Positions 15,193 to 23,257 of a DNA stretch of 37,046 nucleotides are shown piece after piece. The notes beneath the pieces were generated by a model that saw only the letters and a program-made list of their open reading frames with translations, did no database searches and had not been told where the DNA came from. Each line of letters starts with the position of its first letter. Within the stretch, counting starts at the first letter, position 1. Source of the stretch: CAZGUG01 sp964529035 (GTDB lineage Bacteria; Bacillota; Clostridia; Ch29); assembly GCA_964529035.1 (NCBI GenBank), contig CAZGUG010000015.1, positions 1 to 37,046 of the forward strand, given 5' to 3'. A program made the translations under genes and the position numbers.

Positions 15193-15726
15193 ATGCAAAG
15201 CATTGTCGGAGCAATATCCTCCCTTGCCGTTCCCCTTATAGTTCTATCGGTACTTGTCTACGGTTATATTAAGGGCGTTAAAATATATGAAGTGTTTATA
15301 GAAGGTGCCGCCGAAGGTATCAAAATTTCGGTAAAAATACTTCCCTACCTAGTTGCCATACTTATGGCAATAGGTATATTCAAAAATTCAGGAGCAATGG
15401 AAATAATGCTTTTTCTGCTTGGCTTTCCTGCAGGGCTTGTGGGTATTCCACCCGAAGTGCTGCCAATGGTATTAATTCGTCCCCTTTCGGGCAGCGGGGC
15501 CTTGGGAGTGCTTTACGAAATTCTTTGTGAATACGGGCCGGATTCCTTTGCCGGCAGGGCTGCCAGTACAATGATGGGGTCCACCGAAACAATATTCTAT
15601 ACAATAGCGGTTTACTTTGGGGCAGTTGGCATAAGAGATACCCGCCATGTCCTGCCGGCGGCCCTGCTGGCCGATTTGGCCGGAGTAATGGCTTCGGTGG
15701 CTATTTGCAGACTGATTTTCGGATAG
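15193..15726 (+). CDS. spmB: Spore maturation protein B
   Basis: This is the partner of SpmA in spore core dehydration and heat resistance. The protein has 177 aa, the same length as the family. Several hydrophobic helices flank the conserved RPLSGSGALGVL segment and the STMMGSTETIFYTIAVYFG motif. RBS AGGGGAAAA precedes the ATG. It ends the spm unit; the promoter of the metG T-box begins four bases later. Confidence 0.95.
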   Translation: MQSIVGAISSLAVPLIVLSVLVYGYIKGVKIYEVFIEGAAEGIKISVKILPYLVAILMAIGIFKNSGAMEIMLFLLGFPAGLVGIPPEVLPMVLIRPLSGSGALGVLYEILCEYGPDSFAGRAASTMMGSTETIFYTIAVYFGAVGIRDTRHVLPAALLADLAGVMASVAICRLIFG

Positions 15727-15729
15727 CCA

Positions 15730-15758
15730 TTGACAAAAGCAAAAATCTTCTGTATATT
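15730..15758 (+). promoter_or_regulatory. Sigma-A-type promoter of the metG T-box operon
   Basis: A perfect TTGACA (15730-15735), a 17-base spacer and TATATT (15753-15758) directly follow the spmB stop. Transcription would begin near 15765, just upstream of the T-box. Confidence 0.7.
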
Positions 15759-15794
15759 CTATGAAAAGGGATACATAATACATGTTAAAGACCA

Positions 15795-16056
15795 AAAGGC
15801 TATGAAGGGAAGAGTAAGGATATTACCGATGCTGCAGAGAACCGGGAAGGGTGAGAACCGGCGCTTGAGTATATCCCGAAGATGGCCCCGGAGCCTTGCG
15901 GCTGAAAGGAATTAGTAGGCCGCAGCGGTAGCCCCCGTTATAAGGGCAGGCAATCGAACGGTTGCCGGAAAAAGGCTGTCTGTTGGCAAGACGATGGCGA
16001 AGTAGGGTGGTAACGTGACCATTAATCGCCCCTACCGGAAACGGTGGGGGCGTTTT
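15795..16056 (+). promoter_or_regulatory. T-box leader (tRNA-Met sensing) upstream of metG
   Basis: This leader RNA has the parts of a T-box. GAAGAGTAAGG near 15806 marks the base of Stem I, and GAGAACCGGG...GGTGAGAACCGG (about 15837-15860) its apical arm. GATGG gives a likely AUG specifier codon at 15882-15884. AGGGTGGTAACGTG (16004-16017) is the T-box sequence; its TGGT would pair with the ACCA end of tRNA-Met. A terminator stem follows: 16027-16037 with 16042-16052, 11 pairs, GAAA loop, then TTTT. Uncharged tRNA-Met should favour antitermination and metG expression. The T-box sequence departs slightly from the usual ACCGCG ending. The specifier assignment was made by eye. Confidence 0.88.
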
Positions 16057-16124
16057 AGTTGGCAGCGGTGTGTCCCCTGACCCCAGAGCTTATTAATCGG
16101 GGACATTTAAAAGGAGGAGATGAG

Positions 16125-18044
16125 ATGAACAGGAAAACCTATTATATCACAACACCTATTTATTATCCCAGCGACAAGCTGCATATAGGGCATGCATACT
16201 GCACTGTGGCGGCGGATACAATGGCCAGATTCAAAAGGCTCACCGGATACGACGTGTTCTTCCTTACCGGCACCGATGAGCACGGCCAGAAGATACAAAG
16301 GGTGGCAGACGCCAACGGGGTTTCACCGCAGCAGTATGTGGACAGGATAGTGGAGGGTATAGTAAGGCTGTGGAAGGTGCTTAATATATCAAACGATGAT
16401 TTTATAAGAACAACCGAGCCCCGACACGTTAAAGCCGTGCAGAAGATATTCAGTAAGCTGTACGATAACGGAGATATCTACAGGAGCCATTATGAGGGCT
16501 GGTACTGTACCCCCTGCGAAGCATTTTGGACAGAACATCAGCTTGTTGACGGCAAATGCCCCGACTGCGGAAGGGAAGTGGAGCTGACCCGTGAAGAGGC
16601 ATACTTTTTCCGTCTTTCCGCATACCAGGAAAGACTGATAAGGTTTATTGAGGAGAATGATTTTATTCAACCGGAATCCAGGAAAAATGAAATGATAAAC
16701 AACTTCCTGAAACCGGGGCTGGAGGACCTGTGTGTATCCCGTACATCCTTTGACTGGGGAATACCGGTGGACTTTGATGAGGGCCATGTTGTATACGTCT
16801 GGGTGGATGCTTTGTCCAACTATATAACCGCGTTGGGATATGCATCCGATGACCCGTCCCTGTACCAAAAATACTGGCCCGCCGACGTGCACCTGGTGGG
16901 CAAGGAAATAGTCCGGTTCCATACCATAATATGGCCGGCAATGCTGATGGCCTTAGGAGAACCGCTGCCCAAAAAGGTATTCGGCCACGGCTGGCTAATC
17001 CTGGAAGGAGGAAAGATGTCCAAGTCCAAGGGCAACGTGGTGGATCCGGTGGTGCTGGCCGACAGGTACGGCGTCGACGCCATCAGGTATTTCCTGATGA
17101 GGGAGATGCCCTTTGGTTCTGACGGAGTATTTTCCAACGAAGCCCTGGTGGGCAGGATAAACGCGGACCTTGCAAATGACCTGGGTAATTTGCTGCACAG
17201 GACGGTTGTGATGGTGGAAAAATATTTTGGCGGTATTATACCAAAACCGGCAGCCGAAGAGGACCCCGATCCGGAGCTGAAGGACCTGGCGGTTTCAACT
17301 CCCGGGGCAGCTGAAGAATATATGGACAATCTTCAGTTCAGCAATGCTTTGGCGGAAATATGGAAACTCATAGGAAGGACAAACAAGTATATTGACCAGA
17401 CCATGCCGTGGATACTGGCTAAGGATGAGAGCAAAAGAGACAGGCTTGCAACGGTTATATATAACCTTGCGGATTGTATAAGGATAATTTCGGTGCTTAT
17501 TAGTCCCTTTATGCCGGATACACCATCTAAAATCTGGGTGCAGCTGGGTATGGACCACGGCCAGGGGACCGAATGGGAAGACATAAAACAGTTCGGGAAA
17601 CTGCCTTCCGGCATCAAGGTAAGAAGGGGAGAGACAATCTTTCCCAGAATAGATATGGAAAAATCACAGCATGGTGAGAACGAAAACAAACAGGAGGAGA
17701 GTAAAGTGGAGGAAAAATTTATATCAATTGACGATTTTGCAAAGGTGGACCTTAGGGTTGCTACGGTAATTGAATGCGAGAGAGTGGAAAAATCCAACAA
17801 GCTGTTAAAAATTAAGCTTGACACAGGGGAAGAGACAAGACAGGTAGTGTCCGGTATCTCCAACTTTTATAGCCCGGAAGAGCTTATAGGCAGGCAGGTT
17901 GTATTAGTTGCAAATCTTAAGCCCGCTAAGCTTATGGGAATAGAATCCCGGGGCATGATTCTGGCGGCATCCACCCCCGGTGACGAGGAACTGGCGGTAG
18001 TGACTTTGGAGAAGAAAATACCCAACGGTTCAAAGATAACCTAG
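16125..18044 (+). CDS. metG: Methionyl-tRNA synthetase
   Basis: This enzyme charges tRNA-Met with methionine. It has 639 aa from the ATG at 16125 (RBS AAGGAGG, 16111-16117). The class I signatures are HIGH at 20-23 and KMSKS at 297-301. A four-Cys zinc knuckle is present (Cys128, 131, 145, 148). The C-terminal 100 residues form the EMAP-II-like tRNA-binding and dimerisation domain (FAKVDLRVATVIECERVEKS, GIESRGMILAAS), with a charged linker near residues 510-535. It is controlled by the T-box above and followed by tatD, as in Bacillus. Confidence 0.98.
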   Translation: MNRKTYYITTPIYYPSDKLHIGHAYCTVAADTMARFKRLTGYDVFFLTGTDEHGQKIQRVADANGVSPQQYVDRIVEGIVRLWKVLNISNDDFIRTTEPRHVKAVQKIFSKLYDNGDIYRSHYEGWYCTPCEAFWTEHQLVDGKCPDCGREVELTREEAYFFRLSAYQERLIRFIEENDFIQPESRKNEMINNFLKPGLEDLCVSRTSFDWGIPVDFDEGHVVYVWVDALSNYITALGYASDDPSLYQKYWPADVHLVGKEIVRFHTIIWPAMLMALGEPLPKKVFGHGWLILEGGKMSKSKGNVVDPVVLADRYGVDAIRYFLMREMPFGSDGVFSNEALVGRINADLANDLGNLLHRTVVMVEKYFGGIIPKPAAEEDPDPELKDLAVSTPGAAEEYMDNLQFSNALAEIWKLIGRTNKYIDQTMPWILAKDESKRDRLATVIYNLADCIRIISVLISPFMPDTPSKIWVQLGMDHGQGTEWEDIKQFGKLPSGIKVRRGETIFPRIDMEKSQHGENENKQEESKVEEKFISIDDFAKVDLRVATVIECERVEKSNKLLKIKLDTGEETRQVVSGISNFYSPEELIGRQVVLVANLKPAKLMGIESRGMILAASTPGDEELAVVTLEKKIPNGSKIT

Positions 18045-18056
18045 GGGGTGGGGCAT

Positions 18057-18827
18057 ATGCTTGTTGATACCCATGCCCATCTGGACGATAAAAGGTTTGA
18101 TGACGACAGGGAAGAGGTAATAAAGAGGTGTGTGGATGAAGGAATGGTTTGTATAATCAATGCCGGTTCAAACCTTTCCTCCAGCATAAAATCAATCGCT
18201 CTTGCCGATAAGCATACCATTATTTATGCGGCGGTAGGGATACATCCCCACGATGCAAAAACGGCGGATGACAATACCGTGGAGCTGCTTCGCTTACTGG
18301 CGGGGAAACAAAAGGTGGTAGCCATAGGGGAAATAGGGTTGGATTATCATTACGATTTTTCGCCCAGGGAAAAACAAAAACAGGTTTTCAGGGAACAGAT
18401 AGGCCTTGCCAGGGAATTAAAACTGCCGATAGTGATACATGACAGACAGGCCCATGAAGATACCTTGAAAGTGCTTAAGGAAGAAAGGGCCTGGGAAACA
18501 GGCGGAGTAATGCACTGTTTTTCGGGCAGCAGAGAAATGGCGAAGGAATGCATGGATATGAACTTCTTAATATCCTTTGCGGGGCCGGTTACCTTTGACA
18601 ATGCGAGAAGAGCTAAGGAAGTTGCCGACTATGTGCCTGTTCAAAGGCTGCTGGTAGAAACCGACTGTCCGTATCTTGCTCCCGTTCCACTAAGGGGCAA
18701 AAGGAATTATCCGGGCAATGTCAGGTATGTAGCCAAAGAAATAAGCAGAATAAAAGGGCTAAACAGCGACAGGCTATTGGAAACTGTCCTTGACAACACT
18801 AAAAGGCTGTTTAATATTGATATATAA
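18057..18827 (+). CDS. tatD: TatD-family metal-dependent deoxyribonuclease
   Basis: TatD enzymes are TIM-barrel metal-dependent hydrolases with 3'-5' exonuclease/DNase activity, implicated in DNA repair. The protein has 256 aa. The metal site begins DTHAHLDD (His6, His8), and IGEIGLDYHYDFSP, VIHDR, MHCFSG and VETDCPYLAPVP with GKRNYPGNVRYVA follow. The ATG at 18057 is preceded by GGGGGTGG; a GTG three codons earlier lies in that site. It ends 12 bases after metG and is followed by the TatD-linked radical SAM gene. B. subtilis yabD (tatD) occupies the same position. Confidence 0.96.
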   Translation: MLVDTHAHLDDKRFDDDREEVIKRCVDEGMVCIINAGSNLSSSIKSIALADKHTIIYAAVGIHPHDAKTADDNTVELLRLLAGKQKVVAIGEIGLDYHYDFSPREKQKQVFREQIGLARELKLPIVIHDRQAHEDTLKVLKEERAWETGGVMHCFSGSREMAKECMDMNFLISFAGPVTFDNARRAKEVADYVPVQRLLVETDCPYLAPVPLRGKRNYPGNVRYVAKEISRIKGLNSDRLLETVLDNTKRLFNIDI

Positions 18828-18929
18828 ATATGCTATAATATCCTTTGGCTGCCGGCATATCGTTACTTGAATAAGACGGGACGGGGCAGCCTGTTGTAAA
18901 TGGCAGCTTCCTGGATGGAGGAATGATAA

Positions 18930-19517
18930 ATGTATACCTATACGCTGAAGGAAAACCTGTACATAAACCTGACCAATAAATGCACTGACAAATGCAGTTT
19001 TTGTATAAGGGATATCGCTGATGGTATTGGAGGAAGTAACCTGCGGCTTGAAAAGGAACCGGAAACCCGGGAGATAATCGAAGCTGTGGGTAACCCTGAA
19101 AAATACGGGGAAATAGTGTTTTGTGGTTTCGGGGAGCCCCTTATGAGGCTTGAACAGGTACTGGAGGTAAGCAGATACCTGAAAGACAATTACAATACAA
19201 GGATCCGGTTAAACACCAACGGCCAGGCAAACCTTATATATGGCAGAAATATTGTTCCTCTGCTGGAGGGGCTTGTCGATTCGGTTTCGATAAGTCTCAA
19301 TGCAAAGAATGCAGAGGACTATCAAAGGCTGTGCAAACCGGAATACGGAGAGGAAGCCTATTACTCGGTATTGGATTTTATTAAAGAATGCAGAGAATAT
19401 ATTCCCGAAGTGACAATAACTGTGGTTGATGTTATACCGGCGGAGGATATCAGGAAGTGTGAGGTCATTGCCGCGGAATTGGGCGTAAAGTTCAGGGTGA
19501 GACATTTCAACAAATAA
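18930..19517 (+). CDS. TatD-associated radical SAM protein
   Basis: This short radical SAM enzyme of 195 aa matches the TatD-linked radical SAM family by position and architecture. The cluster motif is Cys18-x3-Cys22-x2-Cys25 in KCTDKCSFC. Other core features are FCGFGEPLM (the GGE-like strand), RIRLNTNGQANL and SVSISLNAKNAEDY. The length covers only a shortened barrel, and there is no SPASM or other extra-cluster domain. Its substrate is unknown. The genes around it are tatD upstream and the GYGPG-repeat protein 74 bases downstream. A 7-pair inverted repeat (18847-18853 with 18885-18891) lies in its leader. RBS GGAGG precedes the ATG. Confidence 0.92.
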   Translation: MYTYTLKENLYINLTNKCTDKCSFCIRDIADGIGGSNLRLEKEPETREIIEAVGNPEKYGEIVFCGFGEPLMRLEQVLEVSRYLKDNYNTRIRLNTNGQANLIYGRNIVPLLEGLVDSVSISLNAKNAEDYQRLCKPEYGEEAYYSVLDFIKECREYIPEVTITVVDVIPAEDIRKCEVIAAELGVKFRVRHFNK

Positions 19518-19591
19518 CATATTCCAGTAACTACCTCCCGCATTAAACATATAATGATAGTGAAGTAAAGGAGATTGGGGGGAATTGTTAA

Positions 19592-19966
19592 TTGGATAAT
19601 ATGTGGAATTATATGGCCGGTCCGCCTTATTCCGCTGTGAATAACGGGGGCATGAACGGCCTGACGCCAGGAGACATACCCGGATACGATCAATGGCCGG
19701 GATACGGACCCGGCGCGGGATACGGGCCCGGCATGGGATATGGACCCGGTGCGGGGTATGGCCCCTGTCCCTGGGACGGATACGGACCCTGGATGCCGCC
19801 GGATCCGAAAATGGACTGCTGGGCCGTACTGCGATGTATTCATCGATGCATGCAGGGTTACATGCATTATATGCCTGGAGAGGGTCCGATGGAGGACTAT
19901 GGTGCAGGATACGGACCCGGACCGGGTATGCCGTCTGTACCACCCATGGATGATACAAAAGGATAA
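19592..19966 (+). CDS. GYGPG-repeat protein with four Cys
   Basis: This small protein of 124 aa is not one I can name. It probably starts at TTG 19592 (MDNMWNYM), after GGGGGG at 9-base spacing; ATG 19601 is the alternative. Residues 37-66 are tandem GYGPGx units. A short amphipathic segment with Cys76, Cys82 and Cys86 (DCWAVLRCIHRCMQGYMHYM) follows, and another GAGYGPGPG comes near the end. Cys59 sits in the last repeat. It is rich in Gly, Tyr, Pro and Met, with no signal peptide. Composition suggests a structural spore-coat or envelope protein, perhaps cross-linked through Tyr or Cys. Its neighbour encodes a radical SAM enzyme, so it could also be a modification substrate. CATATAATG at 19548 is near a sigma-K -10. 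A terminator follows. Confidence 0.7.
   Translation: MDNMWNYMAGPPYSAVNNGGMNGLTPGDIPGYDQWPGYGPGAGYGPGMGYGPGAGYGPCPWDGYGPWMPPDPKMDCWAVLRCIHRCMQGYMHYMPGEGPMEDYGAGYGPGPGMPSVPPMDDTKG
19699..19770 (+). repeat. Four tandem 18-bp repeats inside the GYGPG gene
   Basis: Four successive 18-base units (19699-19716, 19717-19734, 19735-19752, 19753-19770) share the core GGGATACGGACCCGG with third-base variation, each coding GYGPGx. Synonymous changes between copies show that the amino-acid repeat is under selection. A further partial copy lies near 19903-19920. Confidence 0.85.
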
Positions 19967-19970
19967 AAGA

Positions 19971-20005
19971 ACCCCCGGACTATTGTCCGGGGGTCCCTAC
20001 TTTTT
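19971..20005 (+). terminator. Terminator after the GYGPG gene
   Basis: ACCCCCGGAC (19971-19980) and GTCCGGGGGT (19985-19994) pair perfectly over 10 bases with a TATT loop. A T tract follows at 20000-20005. Confidence 0.8.
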
Positions 20006-20063
20006 CGAATAACTGTGTTTATCGTGAAATTGTATAATAATACTAGAGAAAAACGATTGAATT

Positions 20064-20074
20064 TCTGATATAAT
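20064..20074 (+). promoter_or_regulatory. Possible extended -10 promoter ahead of yabE
   Basis: TCTGATATAAT (20064-20074) contains TG-n-TATAAT, an extended -10, about 95 bases before yabE. No good -35 is visible. Confidence 0.3.
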
Positions 20075-20168
20075 TACCATTGCAGCAGTGTATTAACTAA
20101 AAATGTATACATATATTACCTATGTCACATAATATACTATACGCTGTCAAAGAATGGGAGGATGAACA

Positions 20169-21173
20169 ATGAAGCGAAAAGGTACAATCATCCTGGTTTC
20201 GTTGGCTGTGATACTACTACTGACTGCAGTGTACGGAATGCTTGGCAAACAGGTAATTGTTATAGACGGTGAAGAAGCAGTCGAAGTGATGAGTTATAAA
20301 AACAGTGTGCAGGGATTGATTGAGGACCAGGGTATTTCATTGAGGGAGGATGACCGGATTACTCCGGAACCGGATACTCCTCTGAAGGACGGTATGGAAA
20401 TAGTCATTAAAAGGGCTGTGCCCCTTACGGTGTCAGCAGACGGAGAACAAATGCGGGTTTTAACGGCCGCCGATACTCTGAAGGGAGCTTTGAAGGAAAC
20501 AGGTATCACGATAGGCGCAGATGATATAGTTGAGCCGGATATCGGCAGCCCTGTCAAAAGGGACATGGAAGTTAAAGTAGTAAGGGTAACCTATGACAGG
20601 GTTACCGAGGAAAAGGAGGTTCCCTTTGAAACCATAGTAAATTACAATGATCAAATTGACAAAGGCATAGAGAGGGTGACCGGGAAGGGAGAAAAAGGAA
20701 AGGTTCAGGAAGAAATTCTGATTGCATACCATGACGGAGATGAAGTAAGCCGCCTGAAGGTAAACCAGGAGGTGCTCAAAGAGCCAACAGACCAAATAGT
20801 GGAAAGGGGCACACGGGATATTATAGCCACTTCCAGGGGGGATGTCCGTTTTAAAAAGGCAATATACATGAGCGCCACGGCTTATGATGCCACCTTTGAA
20901 AGTACGGGGAAAAATCCCGATCACCCCCTTTACGGAATAACCCGGAGCGGAACCCAGGTAAGACCCGGGGTGGTGGCGGTGGATCCCAAGGTTATTCCTT
21001 TGGGGACCAAGTTGTATGTCAAGTCTTTGGATGGCAGCGCCGATTATGGCTTTGCCAGCGCCGAGGATACCGGTGGTGCGATAAAGGGTAACAAAATCGA
21101 TCTGTATTACGAATCCCCGGAAGTAGTCAGAAAATTCGGAAGGAAAAATGTGCTTGTATATATACTCGAATAG
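20169..21173 (+). CDS. yabE: YabE-like protein: DUF348 repeats, G5 and 3D domains
   Basis: This is a cell-surface protein of the YabE/RpfB-like group, thought to act on peptidoglycan as a lytic transglycosylase-type enzyme. The protein has 334 aa. An N-terminal membrane anchor (residues 7-24) is followed by two DUF348 repeats (about 30-80 and 88-135). A G5 domain follows (about 140-220, with VPFETIVNYNDQIDKGIERV), then a C-terminal 3D domain (about 235-334) with the conserved Asp residues in TAYDAT, VAVDPKVIPLGTKLYV, SAEDTGGAIKGNKIDLYY. The order metG-tatD-yabE-rsmA is the Bacillus one, except that rnmV is missing between yabE and rsmA. Confidence 0.93.
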   Translation: MKRKGTIILVSLAVILLLTAVYGMLGKQVIVIDGEEAVEVMSYKNSVQGLIEDQGISLREDDRITPEPDTPLKDGMEIVIKRAVPLTVSADGEQMRVLTAADTLKGALKETGITIGADDIVEPDIGSPVKRDMEVKVVRVTYDRVTEEKEVPFETIVNYNDQIDKGIERVTGKGEKGKVQEEILIAYHDGDEVSRLKVNQEVLKEPTDQIVERGTRDIIATSRGDVRFKKAIYMSATAYDATFESTGKNPDHPLYGITRSGTQVRPGVVAVDPKVIPLGTKLYVKSLDGSADYGFASAEDTGGAIKGNKIDLYYESPEVVRKFGRKNVLVYILE

Positions 21174-21200
21174 CCGAATGAAGATATTTTAAAAAGGTTG

Positions 21201-21224
21201 GGCCCACCGACAGGTGGGCCTTTT
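21201..21224 (+). terminator. Terminator after yabE
   Basis: GGCCCACC (21201-21208) and GGTGGGCC (21213-21220) form an 8-pair stem with a GACA loop, followed by TTTT. Confidence 0.8.
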
Positions 21225-21276
21225 GATGGAGACATAAGCCTTAGGGTGCCAAAAACAAAAAGGGTGGGATGGTCAA

Positions 21277-22140
21277 ATGATCAAAGGATATACCCTTAAT
21301 GAAACCATAGAATTGATGAAAAAATTCAATATAAAACCCAGCAAAGGTTTAGGACAAAACTTTCTGGTGGATAAGAATATACTGGGTAAAATAGTGGATG
21401 CTGCGGAAATAGGCAAAGATGATCAGGTTCTGGAAATCGGTCCGGGTATCGGGACCATGACCCGCGAACTGGCAGACAGAGCCGACAGAGTGACAGCTGT
21501 GGAAATTGACGAACGGCTTATTGCGGTGCTTGAGCATACCGTTAAACCGCTGAAGAACGTTTCAGTGATAAACGGGGATATATTGGCCCTTGACCTTAAA
21601 GCCCTTTGGCGGGAATGTTTTACGGGTGATGCTACCGTAGTTGCAAACCTTCCATATTATGTAACATCACCTATTATTATAAAGCTGCTTGAAGAGGAGC
21701 TGCCACTGCGAAGGATGGTTATAATGGTTCAGAAGGAAGTTGCACGGCGAATGAGCGCCGGTCCCGGCGGGAAGGAATACGGCGCCCTCAGCATAGCCGT
21801 CCAGTATCGTTCCCGGCCCAGTATAATTGCGGAGGTGCCTCCTTCGGTGTTTATACCGCCCCCAAGGGTAAGCTCAGCCATAGTAAGGCTGGATGTAAAA
21901 AAAGAGAAACGGTATCCGGTAAAGGACGAAAAACTATTGTTCCAACTTGTTAAGGCAGCCTTCGGTCAGAGACGTAAAACACTGATAAACGCCCTTGACA
22001 GCGGATTTAAGCATATTAGCAGGGACATTATAGACGAATGCCTTACATATTGCGGAATTGACCCGCGCAGAAGGGGAGAGACCCTTTCAATAGAAGAATT
22101 CTGCTGCCTGGCGGATTACATGTTTGAGAAAAATTTGTAA
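21277..22140 (+). CDS. rsmA: 16S rRNA adenine-N6,N6 dimethyltransferase (KsgA)
   Basis: RsmA (KsgA) dimethylates A1518 and A1519 in the 3' end of 16S rRNA, a late step in small-subunit assembly. The protein has 287 aa, the family norm. Signatures are KGLGQNFLVDKNILGKIV, the SAM motif VLEIGPGIGTMTREL, AVEIDERL, and the catalytic VANLPYYVTSPI. PPPRVSSAIVRL and FGQRRKTLINAL lie in the C-terminal domain. GGGTGGG supplies the ribosome site. Confidence 0.98.
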   Translation: MIKGYTLNETIELMKKFNIKPSKGLGQNFLVDKNILGKIVDAAEIGKDDQVLEIGPGIGTMTRELADRADRVTAVEIDERLIAVLEHTVKPLKNVSVINGDILALDLKALWRECFTGDATVVANLPYYVTSPIIIKLLEEELPLRRMVIMVQKEVARRMSAGPGGKEYGALSIAVQYRSRPSIIAEVPPSVFIPPPRVSSAIVRLDVKKEKRYPVKDEKLLFQLVKAAFGQRRKTLINALDSGFKHISRDIIDECLTYCGIDPRRRGETLSIEEFCCLADYMFEKNL

Positions 22141-22203
22141 CTTATTCCTTTAATGTGAATATACTAATACTACAGTATTTTTTTAAGGGGGAGGTCTTTT
22201 CAA

Positions 22204-23202
22204 GTGGCAGCAAGGGATTATCGCAGGCAGCTGCTTTTGTTAAACGAAAAGGACCGGGGTTTTGGAATAGATGCCGGCAGAAAACCGACAGGCTTTGCCA
22301 GGATACAGACCAAAGGCAGTAAGGGGCTGCTGACTTTTATAATTCAAAATCTCAGGGACATAAAGGAAGAGGGTCATGTATACAAGAGTTTTATTGCAGT
22401 AGCAGACCGGGAACCAGTCTTTGTCAATACCGGAACAATACCGGTGGATGGTAGCGGTAAAGGTGAAAGCACCTGGGGCTTCGAACCTGCGAATGTAGGC
22501 GGTACCGGATACAGCCTGGACAAATTCAGGCTGTTTGGTATAGCGGTTTACAGGCCGGAGGATGGCAAATATGATTCTGTATGCCTGATCTCTGACAGCA
22601 AGGAAAAGCTGCCGGAAGACTGGAAAGAAATATTAAATGGCAGGTTATCAAAAACGGCCGACAAAGATGACGGATTAGGTGCTGCAGAAGAACCCGGAAG
22701 GGAATTATCAGGGGAAACAGACGAAGCATTAGCCCAAAAGATGGTTGAAGATACAGTCGACCAAGCACGGGATGCAGCACCGGATAAAGCACCGGATACA
22801 GTATATGCCGAGCTTATCAGTGGGTTAACCGAAGGGCCATTGGCACCTGACCGGGACTTTGAACAGCATTGGATAAAACCCGGACCGGGAGATTATATAA
22901 AAGAGACCCTAAAATATTATCCAAAGGTTCAGCCCTTTGAAAATCCTGTCCCGGACTGTCATTGGTGGCGTATAAACAGTTACGATTATTTGTTTGGAAT
23001 AATGTATGACGGGGATGAAGAATTAAAGTATTATGCATACGGTATACCTGGGACATACCAGACCCAGGCCCAGATGCAGATGGAGACCTACGGTTTCAGC
23101 CAGTGGCGTTCCCGGAAGGGAAGCGAGCATGGTCCGGGTAACCCCGGGTATTGGCTTGCATTTGTGGATGCAAAAACCGGAGTATTGGCGGGCCCTGAAT
23201 AA
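22204..23202 (+). CDS. Conserved clostridial protein of unknown function
   Basis: This 332-aa protein starts at GTG 22204 (RBS AAGGGGGAGG, 9-base spacing). I cannot assign a function. It has three parts. The N-terminal domain (1-140) is beta-rich and includes GFARIQTKGSKGLLTFIIQN and a SFIAVADREPVFVNTGTI strand. An acidic, low-complexity linker (about 145-205) is rich in Glu, Asp and Ala. The C-terminal domain (about 215-332) has PGPGDYIKETLKYYPKVQPF, WWRINSYDYLFG, AYGIPGTYQ and GYWLAFVDAKTGV. The WWRI...YGIPG...YWL pattern occurs in a group of clostridial proteins of unknown role. No signal peptide or membrane segment is seen. It is followed by a convergent terminator. Confidence 0.75.
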   Translation: MAARDYRRQLLLLNEKDRGFGIDAGRKPTGFARIQTKGSKGLLTFIIQNLRDIKEEGHVYKSFIAVADREPVFVNTGTIPVDGSGKGESTWGFEPANVGGTGYSLDKFRLFGIAVYRPEDGKYDSVCLISDSKEKLPEDWKEILNGRLSKTADKDDGLGAAEEPGRELSGETDEALAQKMVEDTVDQARDAAPDKAPDTVYAELISGLTEGPLAPDRDFEQHWIKPGPGDYIKETLKYYPKVQPFENPVPDCHWWRINSYDYLFGIMYDGDEELKYYAYGIPGTYQTQAQMQMETYGFSQWRSRKGSEHGPGNPGYWLAFVDAKTGVLAGPE

Positions 23203-23208
23203 TCCTTA

Positions 23209-23257
23209 AATAACAGGGAGGGCTCCGCCGTCTCCGGTTCGATTCCCTTTTGTTATT
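23209..23257. terminator. Shared terminator of convergent genes
   Basis: AATAACA (23209-23215) pairs with TGTTATT (23251-23257), and GGGA/TCCC extends the stem past a TTT bulge. The structure overlaps the stop codon of the minus-strand chemotaxis gene and has T/A-rich flanks, so it may serve both directions. Confidence 0.5.

Noticed and set aside
15730..15915. 61-codon open frame in the metG leader
   Set aside because: It runs through the promoter and the first half of the T-box, with no ribosome site; the T-box explains the conservation.
19699..19770. Tandem repeats as a possible CRISPR or satellite array
   Set aside because: There are no spacers; units are contiguous 18-mers in frame with a gene and differ mainly at third codon positions.
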